Notes under the pieces: generated by a model
The model's input: the letters and a program-made list of their open reading frames with translations, nothing else
Databases searched by the model: none
What the model was told of the DNA's origin: nothing
Assembly (NCBI RefSeq): GCF_916619195.1
Contig: NZ_CAKAKL010000002.1
Span: forward strand, 491,001 to 555,000
Direction: 5' to 3'
DNA from: Inquilinus sp. Marseille-Q2685
GTDB lineage: Bacteria > Pseudomonadota > Alphaproteobacteria > DSM-16000 > Inquilinaceae
Length of the DNA: 64,000 nt
Made by a program: the position numbers and the translations under genes
Shown here: positions 52,254-64,000 of the stretch, in pieces
Layout: every line of letters begins with the position of its first letter
How positions within the stretch are numbered: position 1 is the stretch's first letter

Positions 52254-53026
52254 GCGCGGTCCGGGTCGAGATCGAGAATGGCGTCGGCACGGTGGTCATC
52301 GACCGGCCGGACCGCCACAACGCCTTCGACGAACATGTCATCGCCGACCTGACCGCGGCTTTCGCCGGGTTCGGCGCCGATGATGCCGTGCGCGCGGTGG
52401 TGCTGCGCGGCGCGGGCAAGAGCTTCTCGGCCGGGGCCGATCTCGACTGGATGCGCCGCATGGCGGCCTATGACGAGGCCGCCAACCTGGCCGACGCCCG
52501 GGCGCTCGCGGCGCTGATGCGGACGATCGACACGCTGCCGAAGCCGACGGTCGCCCTGGTCCAAGGGGCGGCCTATGGCGGCGGGGTCGGCCTCGTCGCC
52601 TGCTGCGACATCGCCATCGCCACCGAGGCGGCGTCCTTCTCGCTGTCCGAGGTCAAGCTCGGCCTGATCCCGGCGGTGATCAGCCCCTATGTCGTGCGCG
52701 CCATCGGCGCCCGGGCCGCTCGCAGGTACTTCCTGACCGCCGAGCGCTTCGATGCGGTCGAGGCCCGGCGCCTCGGTCTGGTGCACGAGCTGGTGGCGGG
52801 CGACGGGCTTGAGGAGGCGGCGCGGCAGATCTTGTCGGCGCTGCGCGGCAACGGCCCGGTGGCGGTGCGGGCGGCCAAGGATCTGGTCGCGGCGGTGGCC
52901 GGCCGGCCGCCGGCCGAGGGCGAGGACGACTGCGCCCGCCGCATCGCCGCGATCCGCGCCGGCGAGGAGGGCAGGGAAGGCGTCGCCGCCTTCCTGGAGA
53001 AGCGGAAGCCGTCCTGGCTCATGTGA
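52250..53026 (+). CDS. liuC: Enoyl-CoA hydratase/isomerase, likely methylglutaconyl-CoA hydratase
   Basis: 258 residues. Crotonase fold with oxyanion-hole motifs 'VVLRGAGKSFSAGADLDWM' and 'VALVQGAAYGGGVGLVACCDIAIATEAASFSLSEVKLGLIPAVISPYV' including the general-acid/base glutamate in SEVKLGL. Its place between MCC genes fits hydration of 3-methylglutaconyl-CoA to HMG-CoA, the step between MCC and HMG-CoA lyase. Isomerase activity on another substrate cannot be excluded. Confidence 0.9.
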   Translation: MSAVRVEIENGVGTVVIDRPDRHNAFDEHVIADLTAAFAGFGADDAVRAVVLRGAGKSFSAGADLDWMRRMAAYDEAANLADARALAALMRTIDTLPKPTVALVQGAAYGGGVGLVACCDIAIATEAASFSLSEVKLGLIPAVISPYVVRAIGARAARRYFLTAERFDAVEARRLGLVHELVAGDGLEEAARQILSALRGNGPVAVRAAKDLVAAVAGRPPAEGEDDCARRIAAIRAGEEGREGVAAFLEKRKPSWLM

Positions 53027-53401
53027 TCAGCCCGCCGGCGTGGTCCGGGCCCGCAGGACGTTGACCAGGAACAGGACCATCGAGGCGAGCGTGAACAGCG
53101 AGCCGATGATGACCACGGCCTGCTGTTCCTGGGTGACGGCGAGATAGATGCCGACCGGCAGCAGGATCGCCCCGGCCAGCGCGATCCAGAAATGCAGCAC
53201 GGCCAGCCCGCCGCCCTTGGCGAGCCCGACCCGGTAGCCGATGCCGAACAGGGCGAGCGAGACCCAGCCGACGAGATTGACATGGGTGTGCACCGGCACC
53301 AGCCGGAAGTCATGGGCCATGCCCATCTGGATCCCGAGCAGCATGCCGGCCAGCCCCAGCAGCACGGCCAGGATGAAGAATGCTCTGTCGATGCTGTGCA
53401 T
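53027..53401 (-). CDS. Four-helix membrane protein with HxH motif
   Basis: 124 residues, four transmembrane helices. 'MAHDFRLVPVHTHVNLVGWVSLALFGIGYRVG' has His30, His38 and His40 in helix 2, a haem-ligand-like arrangement reminiscent of part of haem-copper oxidase subunit I, for which homologues are often mis-annotated. Probably a small haem- or metal-linked membrane protein; function unknown. It ends exactly where convergent liuC ends. Confidence 0.72.
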   Translation of the reverse strand: MHSIDRAFFILAVLLGLAGMLLGIQMGMAHDFRLVPVHTHVNLVGWVSLALFGIGYRVGLAKGGGLAVLHFWIALAGAILLPVGIYLAVTQEQQAVVIIGSLFTLASMVLFLVNVLRARTTPAG

Positions 53402-53610
53402 CTTTCCCCTCGTTGACCGCCGCCGGCGCCCGGATCGGCACGGGCCGGTCCGGTCCCGCCGCGCCGGAGGATGCGCCGAATCGCCGTGGCCGACCTGTTA
53501 CGGACGGCACAGGACGCTTCGGCGCATCCCCGTCCCCTGCGCGATCCCAGTGTCGTCCGATCGCGGCGCCGGGGCACTCCCCGAGGATTAGGGGGTCTGC
53601 CTGCCGCGGA

Positions 53611-55620
53611 TCACTCCGCCCAATGCCCGTACAGGTTCGGCATCAGCCCCATCAGGGCGCTGAAGCGCGCCCAGGACTTCGACTCCTTGCGGGTCCAGCC
53701 GGCTTCGGCGATGGCCGAAAGCCTGGGGAAGACCAGGCGGTCGAACACCGCGCGGTCGGTCATCGGCTCGGACCAGATGCAGGCCTGGACCCCCATCAGG
53801 TGCTGCCGCTGGTCCTCGGTCCAGCCCTGGGTGGCCTCGAACTCGTAGGTCTCCTGCGGGCCCGACCATCCGGCCCAGCCGGCGCCCGGCTCGGACCAGG
53901 CGGTGCCCTGCGACATGTCGAGATAGTAGCGCTGCCCCGGCGCGACCACGATGTCGTAGCCGCGGCCGGCCAGCTCGGCGCTGACCTCGACCGAGCGCCA
54001 GCCGACCAGGTAGCTCCTGTCCTTCTCGATCACGTCGCCATGCGCCGCCTCCTCCCAGCCGCCGGTGACGACGCCGCGCGAGGCCAGGAAGCGCTGGACG
54101 CGCCGCAGGAACTCCGCCTGCAGCACGGCGGTCGCCGAGCCTTCAATGGCGTCGGCGCCGTGGCGGTTGCCGATCGTGTTGACCAGTGTCGCGTGCTGGT
54201 CCGCCAGCGCGTCGCCGCCGACCTGCCGCAGGCGGTCGAGCGCGAGCGGCGATCCCGACCAGGCGGCCAGCGGCACCTCGTCCGCACCGACATGGATGAT
54301 CTTCGACGGGAACAGCGCGATCAGCTCGTCGAACACGGTCTCGAGGAAGCCGTAGACCGGCTCATGCGCCGGGTTCAGGCAGTTGTTGGGGAAGCCCTGC
54401 ACCGACTGGTATTCGCCATGCTCGCCGGGGTCGCGCAGATGCGGCAGCGCCTGCAGCACGGCGTGGCAATGGCCGGGGATGTCGATCTCCGGCACCACGA
54501 CGATGCCCAGCCGGTCGGCCTGGGCGACCAGCTCGCGGATGGCCTGCTTGCTGTAGTAGCCGCCCTGCGGCTCGGGGCCGGAGCCGAGCAGCGGCGGCAG
54601 CGCCAGACCGTGGCCGCGCCAGGCGCCGACCCGCGTCAGCTCCGGATAGGCGTCGATCTCGACCCGCCAGGCTTCGTCATCCGACAGGTGCCAGTGGAAG
54701 CGGTTCATCTTGCTCCAGGCCAGCAGCTGCAGGAACCGGGCGACCTCGGCCGAGGAATAGAACTGCCGGGCGACGTCGAGATGCGACCCGCGCCAGCCAT
54801 GCGCCGGCGAATCCCGGATCTCGCCGGCCGCAGGGAACGAGAAGGTCTCGGGATGGCGCCGGGCGCCGCGCCAGATCTGGCCGAGCGTGATCAGCCCGTA
54901 GAGCAGGCCGGTGCGGGTGGAGGCTCGCACCGTGACGCCGGTCTCGGAGAAGGCGATGCGGTAGGCCTCAGGGCCGAAGCCCGGCTCGGTCGCCAGCCCG
55001 ATGGCCAGGCCGCCCTCCGCCGCGGGCCGCACGATGCCCTCTGCCGGGAACAATGCGCCGGTCAGCTCGGCGAAGGCGGCGGCGGCCTGTTCGGCCTCGG
55101 GGCCCTCTCCCCTTGGCGCCAGCCCGGCGGGGACGGCGCGGCGGCCGCCGACGGCGACGGCCTCCGGCCAGGGGATGACGGAGACCGGCACCGGGGCCGA
55201 CGCCGGCACGGGGAAGCGCTCGGTGCCCCGCTTCAGCGGCGCGTTGTCGGCGGCGGAATGCGTCGGCGCGACGGCGGCCGGCGCGGTCGAGCCGTCGGCC
55301 AGCACGACATAGGCGGTGGTGGCGCCGTCGGTCCAATGGCGGGGAGGATAGCTCAGCCCCCGTGCCGTCAGCGGCCAGCTGTCGCCGGGGGCCAGCTCGG
55401 TGTGCGGCGGGGGGGTGAACTCGGGATGGTTGGACAGCCGCGCCGTCAGCGCGCCGCCCTCGATGGTCGCGGCCGGGTCGATCCGGGCCGGGCCGCTGAT
55501 GCGGAGCGTGAAGCCCGAGACCGTCCGGTCCGACCGGTTGGTCAGCCGCAGGGTATAGCTCAGGGCTTCGCCGCCCGCGGCGGGCTTCCAGAAGGTCTCG
55601 AGTCGGAACGGGGACGTCAT
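53611..55620 (-). CDS. Beta-N-acetylhexosaminidase, GH20 family
   Basis: 669 residues. N-terminal carbohydrate-binding-like region (about 1-150), GH20b (about 150-270), and a GH20 TIM barrel: 'WRGSHLDVARQFYS', 'LLAWSKMNRFHWHLSDDEAWRVEI', 'PEIDIPGHCHAVL' and 'IIHVGADEVPLAAW', where adjacent Asp-Glu (DE) is the substrate-assisted catalytic pair. Cleaves terminal GlcNAc/GalNAc from chitin- or glycan-derived sugars. No signal peptide, so cytoplasmic or exported unusually. It interrupts the liu genes on the opposite strand. Confidence 0.92.
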   Translation of the reverse strand: MTSPFRLETFWKPAAGGEALSYTLRLTNRSDRTVSGFTLRISGPARIDPAATIEGGALTARLSNHPEFTPPPHTELAPGDSWPLTARGLSYPPRHWTDGATTAYVVLADGSTAPAAVAPTHSAADNAPLKRGTERFPVPASAPVPVSVIPWPEAVAVGGRRAVPAGLAPRGEGPEAEQAAAAFAELTGALFPAEGIVRPAAEGGLAIGLATEPGFGPEAYRIAFSETGVTVRASTRTGLLYGLITLGQIWRGARRHPETFSFPAAGEIRDSPAHGWRGSHLDVARQFYSSAEVARFLQLLAWSKMNRFHWHLSDDEAWRVEIDAYPELTRVGAWRGHGLALPPLLGSGPEPQGGYYSKQAIRELVAQADRLGIVVVPEIDIPGHCHAVLQALPHLRDPGEHGEYQSVQGFPNNCLNPAHEPVYGFLETVFDELIALFPSKIIHVGADEVPLAAWSGSPLALDRLRQVGGDALADQHATLVNTIGNRHGADAIEGSATAVLQAEFLRRVQRFLASRGVVTGGWEEAAHGDVIEKDRSYLVGWRSVEVSAELAGRGYDIVVAPGQRYYLDMSQGTAWSEPGAGWAGWSGPQETYEFEATQGWTEDQRQHLMGVQACIWSEPMTDRAVFDRLVFPRLSAIAEAGWTRKESKSWARFSALMGLMPNLYGHWAE

Positions 55621-55719
55621 CGGGGCAGCCCTTCGCGAGGAGGTGATGGTCTAGACCACGATGACGTGATTCGGCTTGGCCCGGATATGCTATGCGGGCG
55701 TCGGAAAGGCAGCCAGACC

Positions 55720-56961
55720 ATGATCAGAAGCGATGTCGCCGTGCTCGGGGCCGGAATCGTCGGTGTCTCGACCGCCCTGCACCTGCAGGCGCGCGGCCGG
55801 TCGGTGGCGCTGGTCGACCGTCGCGGCCCGGGCGAGGAGACCAGCCACGGCAATGCCGGGCTGATCGAGCGCGCCAGCGTCGTGCCCTATGCCTTCCCGC
55901 GCTCGCTGCTCGACCTGCTGCGCTATGCGTCGAACCGCCGGATCGACGCCCGCTACCACTGGACCTTCCTGCCGCGGATCGCGCCCTGGCTGTTCCAGTA
56001 CTGGCGCCATTCCTCCCCGGTCCGCCTGGCCGAGGCGGCGCGGGCGATGCTGCCGCTGATCGAGCGCTGCCTGGACGAGCACCGGCCATTGCTGGAGCAG
56101 GCCGGCATCACCCATCTGGCACGCGACACCGGCTGGCTTTCCGTGTACCGCAGCGCCCGCAGCCTGGAGGCCGCGGTGGCGGGGACGGCCGCCGCGGCTG
56201 CCCATGGCCTCGGCTTCGCCGTGCTCGACCCGGCGCAGGTCCGGGCGCTGGAGCCGCATCTGGCGGACGGGCTGGCCGGCGGCGTGCACTGGAAGGACCC
56301 GGTCTCGGTCTCCGATCCCGGCGCCGTCACCAGGGGCTATGCCGAGCTGTTCCTGCGCCGCGGCGGCCGTCTGGTGCAGGCCGACGCCCGGTCGCTGCAG
56401 CCGGCGGAGGGCGGCTGGAGCCTGCAGGGGCCGGACGGTCCGGTGCTGGCGCACGACGCGGTGGTGGCGCTCGGCCCCTGGTCGGCCGACGTGATCCACC
56501 CGCTCGGCTACCGCCTGCCGCTCGCGGTCAAGCGCGGCTACCACATGCATTACCGGGCGCGCGGCAACGCCGTGCTGCACCGCCCGGTGCTGGACGAGGA
56601 GCGGGGCTATCTGCTGACGCCGATGGCGCGCGGCCTGCGCCTGACCACGGGAGTCGAGATGGGCCACCGCGATGCGCCGCCGACGCCGGTGCAGCTCGAG
56701 GCGGCAGAGGCTTCGGCGCGGACCCTGTTCCCGCTGGACGGCCGGGTGGACGACCGGCCCTGGATGGGCGCGCGGCCCTGCCTGCCCGACATGCGGCCGG
56801 TGATCGGGCCGGCACCGCGGCACAGGGGGCTGTGGCTCGCCTTCGGCCATGCCCATCACGGCTTCACCCTGGGGCCGGTCACCGGCCGCCTCCTGGCCGA
56901 GATGATCACCGGCGCCGAGACCGTGGTCGATCCGTTCCCCTACCGCGCCGACCGGTTCTGA
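55720..56961 (+). CDS. FAD-dependent oxidoreductase, DadA family (D-amino acid dehydrogenase-like)
   Basis: 413 residues. FAD-binding Rossmann motif 'VAVLGAGIVGVSTALHLQARGRSVALVDRRGPGEETSHGNAGLI' (GxGxxG and the DRRGPGEETSxxNAG of DadA-like enzymes), then 'RGYHMHYRARG', 'GARPCLPDMRPVIGPAP' and 'HAHHGFTLGPVTGRLLAEM'. It oxidises a D-amino acid or related amine into the respiratory chain. AAAGG precedes ATG 55720. It is 82 bp upstream of a LysE-type exporter. Confidence 0.9.
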   Translation: MIRSDVAVLGAGIVGVSTALHLQARGRSVALVDRRGPGEETSHGNAGLIERASVVPYAFPRSLLDLLRYASNRRIDARYHWTFLPRIAPWLFQYWRHSSPVRLAEAARAMLPLIERCLDEHRPLLEQAGITHLARDTGWLSVYRSARSLEAAVAGTAAAAAHGLGFAVLDPAQVRALEPHLADGLAGGVHWKDPVSVSDPGAVTRGYAELFLRRGGRLVQADARSLQPAEGGWSLQGPDGPVLAHDAVVALGPWSADVIHPLGYRLPLAVKRGYHMHYRARGNAVLHRPVLDEERGYLLTPMARGLRLTTGVEMGHRDAPPTPVQLEAAEASARTLFPLDGRVDDRPWMGARPCLPDMRPVIGPAPRHRGLWLAFGHAHHGFTLGPVTGRLLAEMITGAETVVDPFPYRADRF

Positions 56962-57043
56962 GAGCGGGACGGCCATGCGTCCGCCGGACTGGCGGGCGAC
57001 AGGCACTGCCCTAGGATCGGTCGTCCCCAGATCCGAGGTCCGC

Positions 57044-57679
57044 TTGTTCGATCCGGCAACGCTCGCCCTGTTCATGGCCGCCGCCCTGGCGCTGAACCTC
57101 ACGCCCGGGCCGGACATGCTGTTCTGCTTCGCCAACGGCGTCGCCCGCGGCCCGCGCGCCGGTCTGGCCGCGGCGCTCGGCATCGGCGGCGGGGCGGCGG
57201 TGCACACCGTGGCGGCGGCGCTCGGCCTGACCGGGCTGTTCGCCGCCTCGCCCACGGCCTTCGAGATCCTGCGCTGGGGCGGGGCCGCCTATCTGCTGTG
57301 GCTGGCTGTCAAGGCGCTGCGCAGCACCGCCTCCGGCCTCGGCGCTGCCGGACCGATGGCGCCGAGGCCGGCGGGCCGGATCTTCCTCGACGGCATGGTC
57401 ACCAACGTCCTGAACCCGAAGGTGGCGCTGTTCTTCATCGCCTTCCTGCCGCAATTCGTCGATCCGGCGCACAGCGCGGCGCTGCAGATCCTGGTGCTGG
57501 GCACGTTGCTGAACGTCTCCGGCACCGCGGTGAACGCCATCGTCGGCATGTCCTCGGGCGGTGTCGGCCGGCTGCTGTCGCGGCGGCCGGTCGCGGCGCG
57601 GCTGCTGAACGGCTTCACCGGCATCGTCTTCCTCGGCCTCGCGGCGCGGCTGGTGCTGGCCGACGGGCGGCCGAAATAG
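57044..57679 (+). CDS. LysE/RhtB family translocator
   Basis: 211 residues from TTG 57044, with GAGG at 57035-57038. The frame is open back to ATG 56975, but the family starts at 'LFDPATLALFMAAALALNLTPGPDMLFCFANGVARGPRAGLAAALGIGGGAAVH'. 'FEILRWGGAAYLLWLAVKAL' and 'LNPKVALFFIAFLPQFVDP' confirm the family. An amino-acid exporter; its proximity to the D-amino-acid dehydrogenase-like gene may be functional. Confidence 0.85.
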   Translation: MFDPATLALFMAAALALNLTPGPDMLFCFANGVARGPRAGLAAALGIGGGAAVHTVAAALGLTGLFAASPTAFEILRWGGAAYLLWLAVKALRSTASGLGAAGPMAPRPAGRIFLDGMVTNVLNPKVALFFIAFLPQFVDPAHSAALQILVLGTLLNVSGTAVNAIVGMSSGGVGRLLSRRPVAARLLNGFTGIVFLGLAARLVLADGRPK

Positions 57680-57756
57680 GGTTTCGATTTCCCGCGTGCG
57701 CCGCGGACCGGCCCTGTTAGATTGTTGCTCAACCAAGCGGCTGTTCCGGGACGGGA

Positions 57757-59724
<1,968 letters not shown>

Positions 59725-59725
59725 C

Positions 59726-60628
59726 ATGCTTCCGGCCAGGGTCCGCATCGTCGAGGTCGGTCCGCGCGACGGGCTGCAGAACGAAAAGGCGGTGGTGCCG
59801 CTCGAGGCCAAGGTCGGGCTGATCGACCGCCTGTCGGCCACCGGGCTGACGGTGATCGAGGCCGGCGCCTTCGTCAGCCCGAAATGGGTGCCGCAGATGG
59901 CCGATTCGGCCGAGGTGATGGCCCGGATCAACCGCGCGCCCGGCATCTCCTATCCGGTGCTGGTGCCGAACGAGACCGGCCTCGACGCCGCGCTCGCCGC
60001 CGGGGCGACCGAGATCGCCGTGTTCGGCGCCGCTTCGGAGAGCTTCAGCCGCCGCAACATCAACTGCTCGATCGCCGAGAGCCTGGCCCGGTTCGCCCCG
60101 GTCGTCGCCCGCGCCCGGGCCGCCGGGCTGAAGGTGCGCGGCTATGTCTCCTGCGTGCTCGGCTGTCCTTATGAAGGAGAGGTGCCGCCGGCCAAGGTGG
60201 CCGAGGTGTCGGCCGCGCTGTTCGATCTCGGCTGCTACGAGATCAGCCTGGGCGACACCATCGGCGTCGGCACGCCGGGCAAGGCCGTGGCGATGATCGA
60301 GGCGGTAGCGGTGCGGATTCCGCGCGAGTCGCTGGCGGTCCATTTCCACGACACCTACGGCATGGCTGTCGCCAACATCCACGCGGCGCTGCAGCGCGGA
60401 ATCGCCGTGGTCGATTCGGCGGTGGCGGGGCTCGGCGGCTGCCCCTATGCCAAGGGCGCCACCGGCAATGTCGCAACCGAGGATGTGGTCTATCTTCTCG
60501 ACGGCCTCGGCATCGCCAGCGGCGTCGCTCTGGACCGGCTGCTCGATGCGACCCGATTCATCTCGGGTGTGCTCGACCGGCCGCCGGCCTCCAGGGTGGC
60601 CCGCGCGCTGATCGCGCGCGACGCCTGA
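59726..60628 (+). CDS. liuE: Hydroxymethylglutaryl-CoA lyase
   Basis: 300 residues. DRE-TIM fold: '[59 protein letters not shown]', the signature '[24 protein letters not shown]' with the catalytic Cys, and '[18 protein letters not shown]' metal ligands. Splits HMG-CoA to acetyl-CoA and acetoacetate, the last step of leucine breakdown. Follows liuD after 1 nt. Confidence 0.96.
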   Translation: MLPARVRIVEVGPRDGLQNEKAVVPLEAKVGLIDRLSATGLTVIEAGAFVSPKWVPQMADSAEVMARINRAPGISYPVLVPNETGLDAALAAGATEIAVFGAASESFSRRNINCSIAESLARFAPVVARARAAGLKVRGYVSCVLGCPYEGEVPPAKVAEVSAALFDLGCYEISLGDTIGVGTPGKAVAMIEAVAVRIPRESLAVHFHDTYGMAVANIHAALQRGIAVVDSAVAGLGGCPYAKGATGNVATEDVVYLLDGLGIASGVALDRLLDATRFISGVLDRPPASRVARALIARDA

Positions 60629-60673
60629 TCCATCCCGAAGCGTGGCCGCGGAAGGCGCGGCCATGGAGGAACC

Positions 60674-61096
60674 GTGCCTGTCCATCTGTTGAAGGTCGCC
60701 GTCGGCATCTCCGAACCGGCCCAGCTCGCCACGGTCCAGCAGGGCCGGCGCCATGTCGTCGACGGGCGCGAGGTCGTCTACGGCTACACCAAGCGCATGC
60801 CCACGCGGCGGGACGAGTTGATCGATGGCGGCTCGATCTTCTGGGTGATCCGCCACGTCATCCTGGTGCGGCAGCCGATCCTCGACATGTTCATGGTGAC
60901 CGACGAGGACGGCGACACCTATTGCCGGCTGCTGTACGACCCGGAGCTGACGGCGGTGGAGGCCCGGCCGCTGCGTGCCTTCCAGGGCTGGCGCTATCTC
61001 GATCCGGATGCCGCGCCGCGCGACCTGGGGGTATCGTCGGAGAGCGACCTGCCGGCCCATCTGCAGCAGGAGCTCAGGGCTCTCGGGCTGCTCTGA
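60674..61096 (+). CDS. DUF1489 family protein
   Basis: 140 residues, a compact alphaproteobacterial protein: 'PVHLLKVAVGISEPAQLATVQQGRR...YGYTKRMPTRRDELIDGGSIFWVIRHVILVRQPILDM' and 'CRLLYDPELTAVEARPLRAFQGWRYL'. Start is GTG 60674 with GGAGG at 60665-60669. Function unknown. Last coding gene before the rRNA operon. Confidence 0.9.
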   Translation: MPVHLLKVAVGISEPAQLATVQQGRRHVVDGREVVYGYTKRMPTRRDELIDGGSIFWVIRHVILVRQPILDMFMVTDEDGDTYCRLLYDPELTAVEARPLRAFQGWRYLDPDAAPRDLGVSSESDLPAHLQQELRALGLL

Positions 61097-61148
61097 GCGG
61101 GGCGTCCGGGGGCTCGGAAAAGAAATTCACGGAAGTGCAAAAAAGCTC

Positions 61149-61177
61149 TTGCGTGCCCCGGATCACCCCCCTATAAA
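61149..61177 (+). promoter_or_regulatory. rRNA operon promoter
   Basis: TTGCGT (61149-61154), 17-bp spacer, TATAAA (61172-61177), with the A-rich run GTGCAAAAAAG just upstream as a possible UP element. It sits 440 nt before the 16S 5' end. The -35 departs from TTGACA at two positions, as alphaproteobacterial rrn promoters often do. Confidence 0.65.
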
Positions 61178-61616
61178 CCCGCTCACCGACGGCGACGCCG
61201 CGGCGACGAACTCGAAAGAGAGCGACGCAGCGGCAGGCAGCCAAAAGGGGTTGCAAAAGCCTGGTCGGTAACTTACATCGGCGTTTCTGCCCTGGCGGGC
61301 CGGCCCTGGAAGGGGAAGGCGCGACGGGCGGATGCGGCTCTGGAGCCGGGGAGACCCGAGCGAAGGGCGACGGATCTTGGACAAGTGAGAAGAAGTGGAG
61401 AAGGGATACGCGGCCGGCGGTTTGGTCTCTCGGTGGAGGGCGAAACAAGCGGGCGCGGTATCTCGGACGCTAGTAGAGTCATGAGCGGTTTGCCGGAGAG
61501 ATCTGGCGGATCGTTGGATGGCTCAGGTGTGTGAGGTGCGGCTCTGACCGAGAGGTTGGAGTTGAGCGCTCCACTAGTAGGGTTGTTCTGGCTTCGGCCG
61601 GGATGATCTGAAGTCG
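61178..61616 (+). other. rRNA operon leader, about 440 nt
   Basis: From the predicted start to the mature 16S 5' end. It should hold the RNase III processing stem and anti-termination signals; I could not identify a clear boxA by eye. No coding sequence is supported. Confidence 0.5.
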
Positions 61617-63109
<1,493 letters not shown>

Positions 63110-63236
63110 GCCCGACATGTCGGGAGCCTAGGATCCGATCATGGGTCTGAAGGCCGCCGGCCACGCATCCCTTCTCCGTTCCAGCCGATGACTTGGCTGG
63201 CCTAGGACGCAGCGCTTCTGGCGCCGATCGATCATG

Positions 63237-63266
63237 GATCGGCCTCAAGTAGCGAAGCGATAGGCC
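63237..63266 (+). repeat. Spacer hairpin repeat, copy 1
   Basis: Thirty bases beginning GATCGGCCTC and ending GATAGGCC, 24 nt before tRNA-Ile. GGCCT (63241-63245) pairs with AGGCC (63262-63266), with an inner GC-GAA-GC stem. A second copy follows the tRNA. Confidence 0.75.
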
Positions 63267-63289
63267 GAGCCATGTCATCAACTGCTTCA

Positions 63290-63366
63290 GGGCTAGTAGC
63301 TCAGCTGGTTAGAGCGCGCGCTTGATAAGCGTGAGGTCGGAGGTTCAAATCCTCCCTGGCCCACCA
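63290..63366 (+). tRNA. tRNA-Ile (GAT)
   Basis: 77 nt with encoded CCA. Acceptor GGGCTAG pairs with CTGGCCC (with G-U pairs), D-loop, anticodon GAT at 63324-63326 in CTTGATAAG, T-arm GGAGGTTCAAATCCTCC. Standard place in the 16S-23S spacer. Confidence 0.98.
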
Positions 63367-63400
63367 GATCGGCCTCAAGTAGCGCGAAGCGCGATAGGCC
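63367..63400 (+). repeat. Spacer hairpin repeat, copy 2
   Basis: Same element as 63237-63266, starting one base after tRNA-Ile, but with CG added on each side of the GAA loop: the inner stem is GCGC-GAA-GCGC rather than GC-GAA-GC. The paired insertion keeps the fold. 10 nt before tRNA-Ala. Confidence 0.75.
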
Positions 63401-63410
63401 AACCATCGTT

Positions 63411-63486
63411 GGGGGCGTAGCTCAGTTGGGAGAGCGCGTGCTTTGCAAGCATGAGGTCGTCGGTTCGATCCCGTCCGCCTCCACCA
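63411..63486 (+). tRNA. tRNA-Ala (TGC)
   Basis: 76 nt with encoded CCA. Acceptor GGGGGCG/CGCCTCC includes the G3-U70 wobble pair that identifies alanine tRNAs. Anticodon TGC at 63444-63446 in CTTTGCAAG. Confidence 0.98.
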
Positions 63487-63770
63487 ATCTGGTGTGAGAA
63501 GACAGGGCCGGCGGCGAGAAGCTGGAACGTGAGAGGACAGAGATCCGTGGGCTTCGGCCCGCGGCAGATCGCGCAAGCGATCGCGGATATTGGACATTGT
63601 GAAGAGAATGCGAAGACGGAACGATCGCCGTCTTGGGCCTGAGGGGCTTGCCCCGACTGGTTCTAAGGCGAGGATTGTTCCGGCTGCGGGGAGAGGTGTC
63701 GATGTACGGAGAGAGTGTCCAGTAGGGCGCTTGCCTCTGTGCGCGGTGCTTCTCTTTGAGAAGAAGCTGA
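63487..63770 (+). other. tRNA-Ala to 23S spacer
   Basis: 284 nt without a gene. It should contain the 23S RNase III stem. TTCTCTTTGAG (about 63750-63760), just before the 23S start, resembles a boxA anti-termination element but is a weak match. Confidence 0.5.

Positions 63771-64000
<230 letters not shown>

Noticed and set aside
53027..53401. Cytochrome c oxidase subunit
   Set aside because: Only four helices and a single HxH motif; too small and without the binuclear-centre ligands. Kept as an unknown membrane protein.
53380..56961. 1193-codon open frame on the + strand
   Set aside because: Only its last third (from 55720) is a real gene, the DadA-like oxidoreductase. The first part is the complement of the GH20 gene and is open only because of high GC.

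Overview
The window is GC-rich, densely coded DNA from an alphaproteobacterium. The 16S rRNA gene near the right end reads, from memory of published sequences, like Rhodospirillales and most like Inquilinus. Other pointers agree: a CIRCE-controlled groESL operon, the order 16S - tRNA-Ile(GAT) - tRNA-Ala(TGC) - 23S, adjacent rsmE and plant-type gshA, the Usg and DUF1489 proteins, and an ECF sigma/NrsF pair. I see no insertion sequence, prophage, integron or CRISPR array; it looks like chromosomal core and accessory metabolism.

Layout. 0-5 kb: end of a LuxR-type gene, a TetR-controlled SDR pair with twin palindromic operators, an APH-type kinase, a DUF899 protein, and a cupin/NAD(P)-binding pair. 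5-9.3 kb: atypical PRPP synthetase, an unknown 286-290 aa protein, pyrD with a DUF952 gene, and a 72-codon gene behind a sigma-54-type promoter with two upstream repeats. 9.2-13.5 kb: an MHYT-domain histidine kinase and an OmpR/HAMP two-component system. 13.7-19.8 kb: LysR regulator, nitronate monooxygenase, choline/carnitine-type binding protein with a thioesterase, D,D-carboxypeptidase, and an S24-fold regulator lacking the catalytic serine. 19.9-25.9 kb: class IV aminotransferase, FkbM methyltransferase, DUF1624 membrane protein, ECF sigma/NrsF, two tandem paralogues of unknown function, a single-domain response regulator and an NTF2-like protein. 25.9-31.4 kb: rRNA/tRNA methylase, ReAV-type zinc asparaginase, LysE exporter, phasin-like protein, GNAT, aminotransferase, Usg. 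31.5-35.2 kb: GntR regulator divergent from a complete TRAP transporter, with repeated operators between. 35.2-37.5 kb: groESL with promoter, CIRCE and three downstream hairpins. 37.6-45.6 kb: L,D-transpeptidase lipoprotein, an ETFB-lysine-methyltransferase-like enzyme, DUF488, ubiA, a GlxA regulator/DJ-1 enzyme pair, rsmE, gshA.

45.7-49.8 kb is the most distinctive gene set: circularly permuted ATP-grasp (COG2308), alpha-E protein, transglutaminase and Anbu (proteasome-beta-like). It is a co-directional cassette predicted to link peptide ligation or tagging to proteolysis. 50.3-60.6 kb carries a split leucine/isovalerate (liu) pathway: mccB and a methylglutaconyl-CoA hydratase on one side, mccA and HMG-CoA lyase on the other, with a GH20 hexosaminidase, a DadA-like oxidase, a LysE exporter and a small membrane protein between them.

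61.1-64 kb is an rRNA operon: promoter, about 440 nt leader, 16S, two tRNAs and the first 230 nt of 23S. This 16S copy has transversions at four positions that are normally almost invariant (E. coli U516, U562, A782, A794), and the partial 23S has one more. That points to a degenerate copy or to consensus errors in this stretch. The spacer carries a duplicated hairpin with a compensatory two-base-pair insertion.
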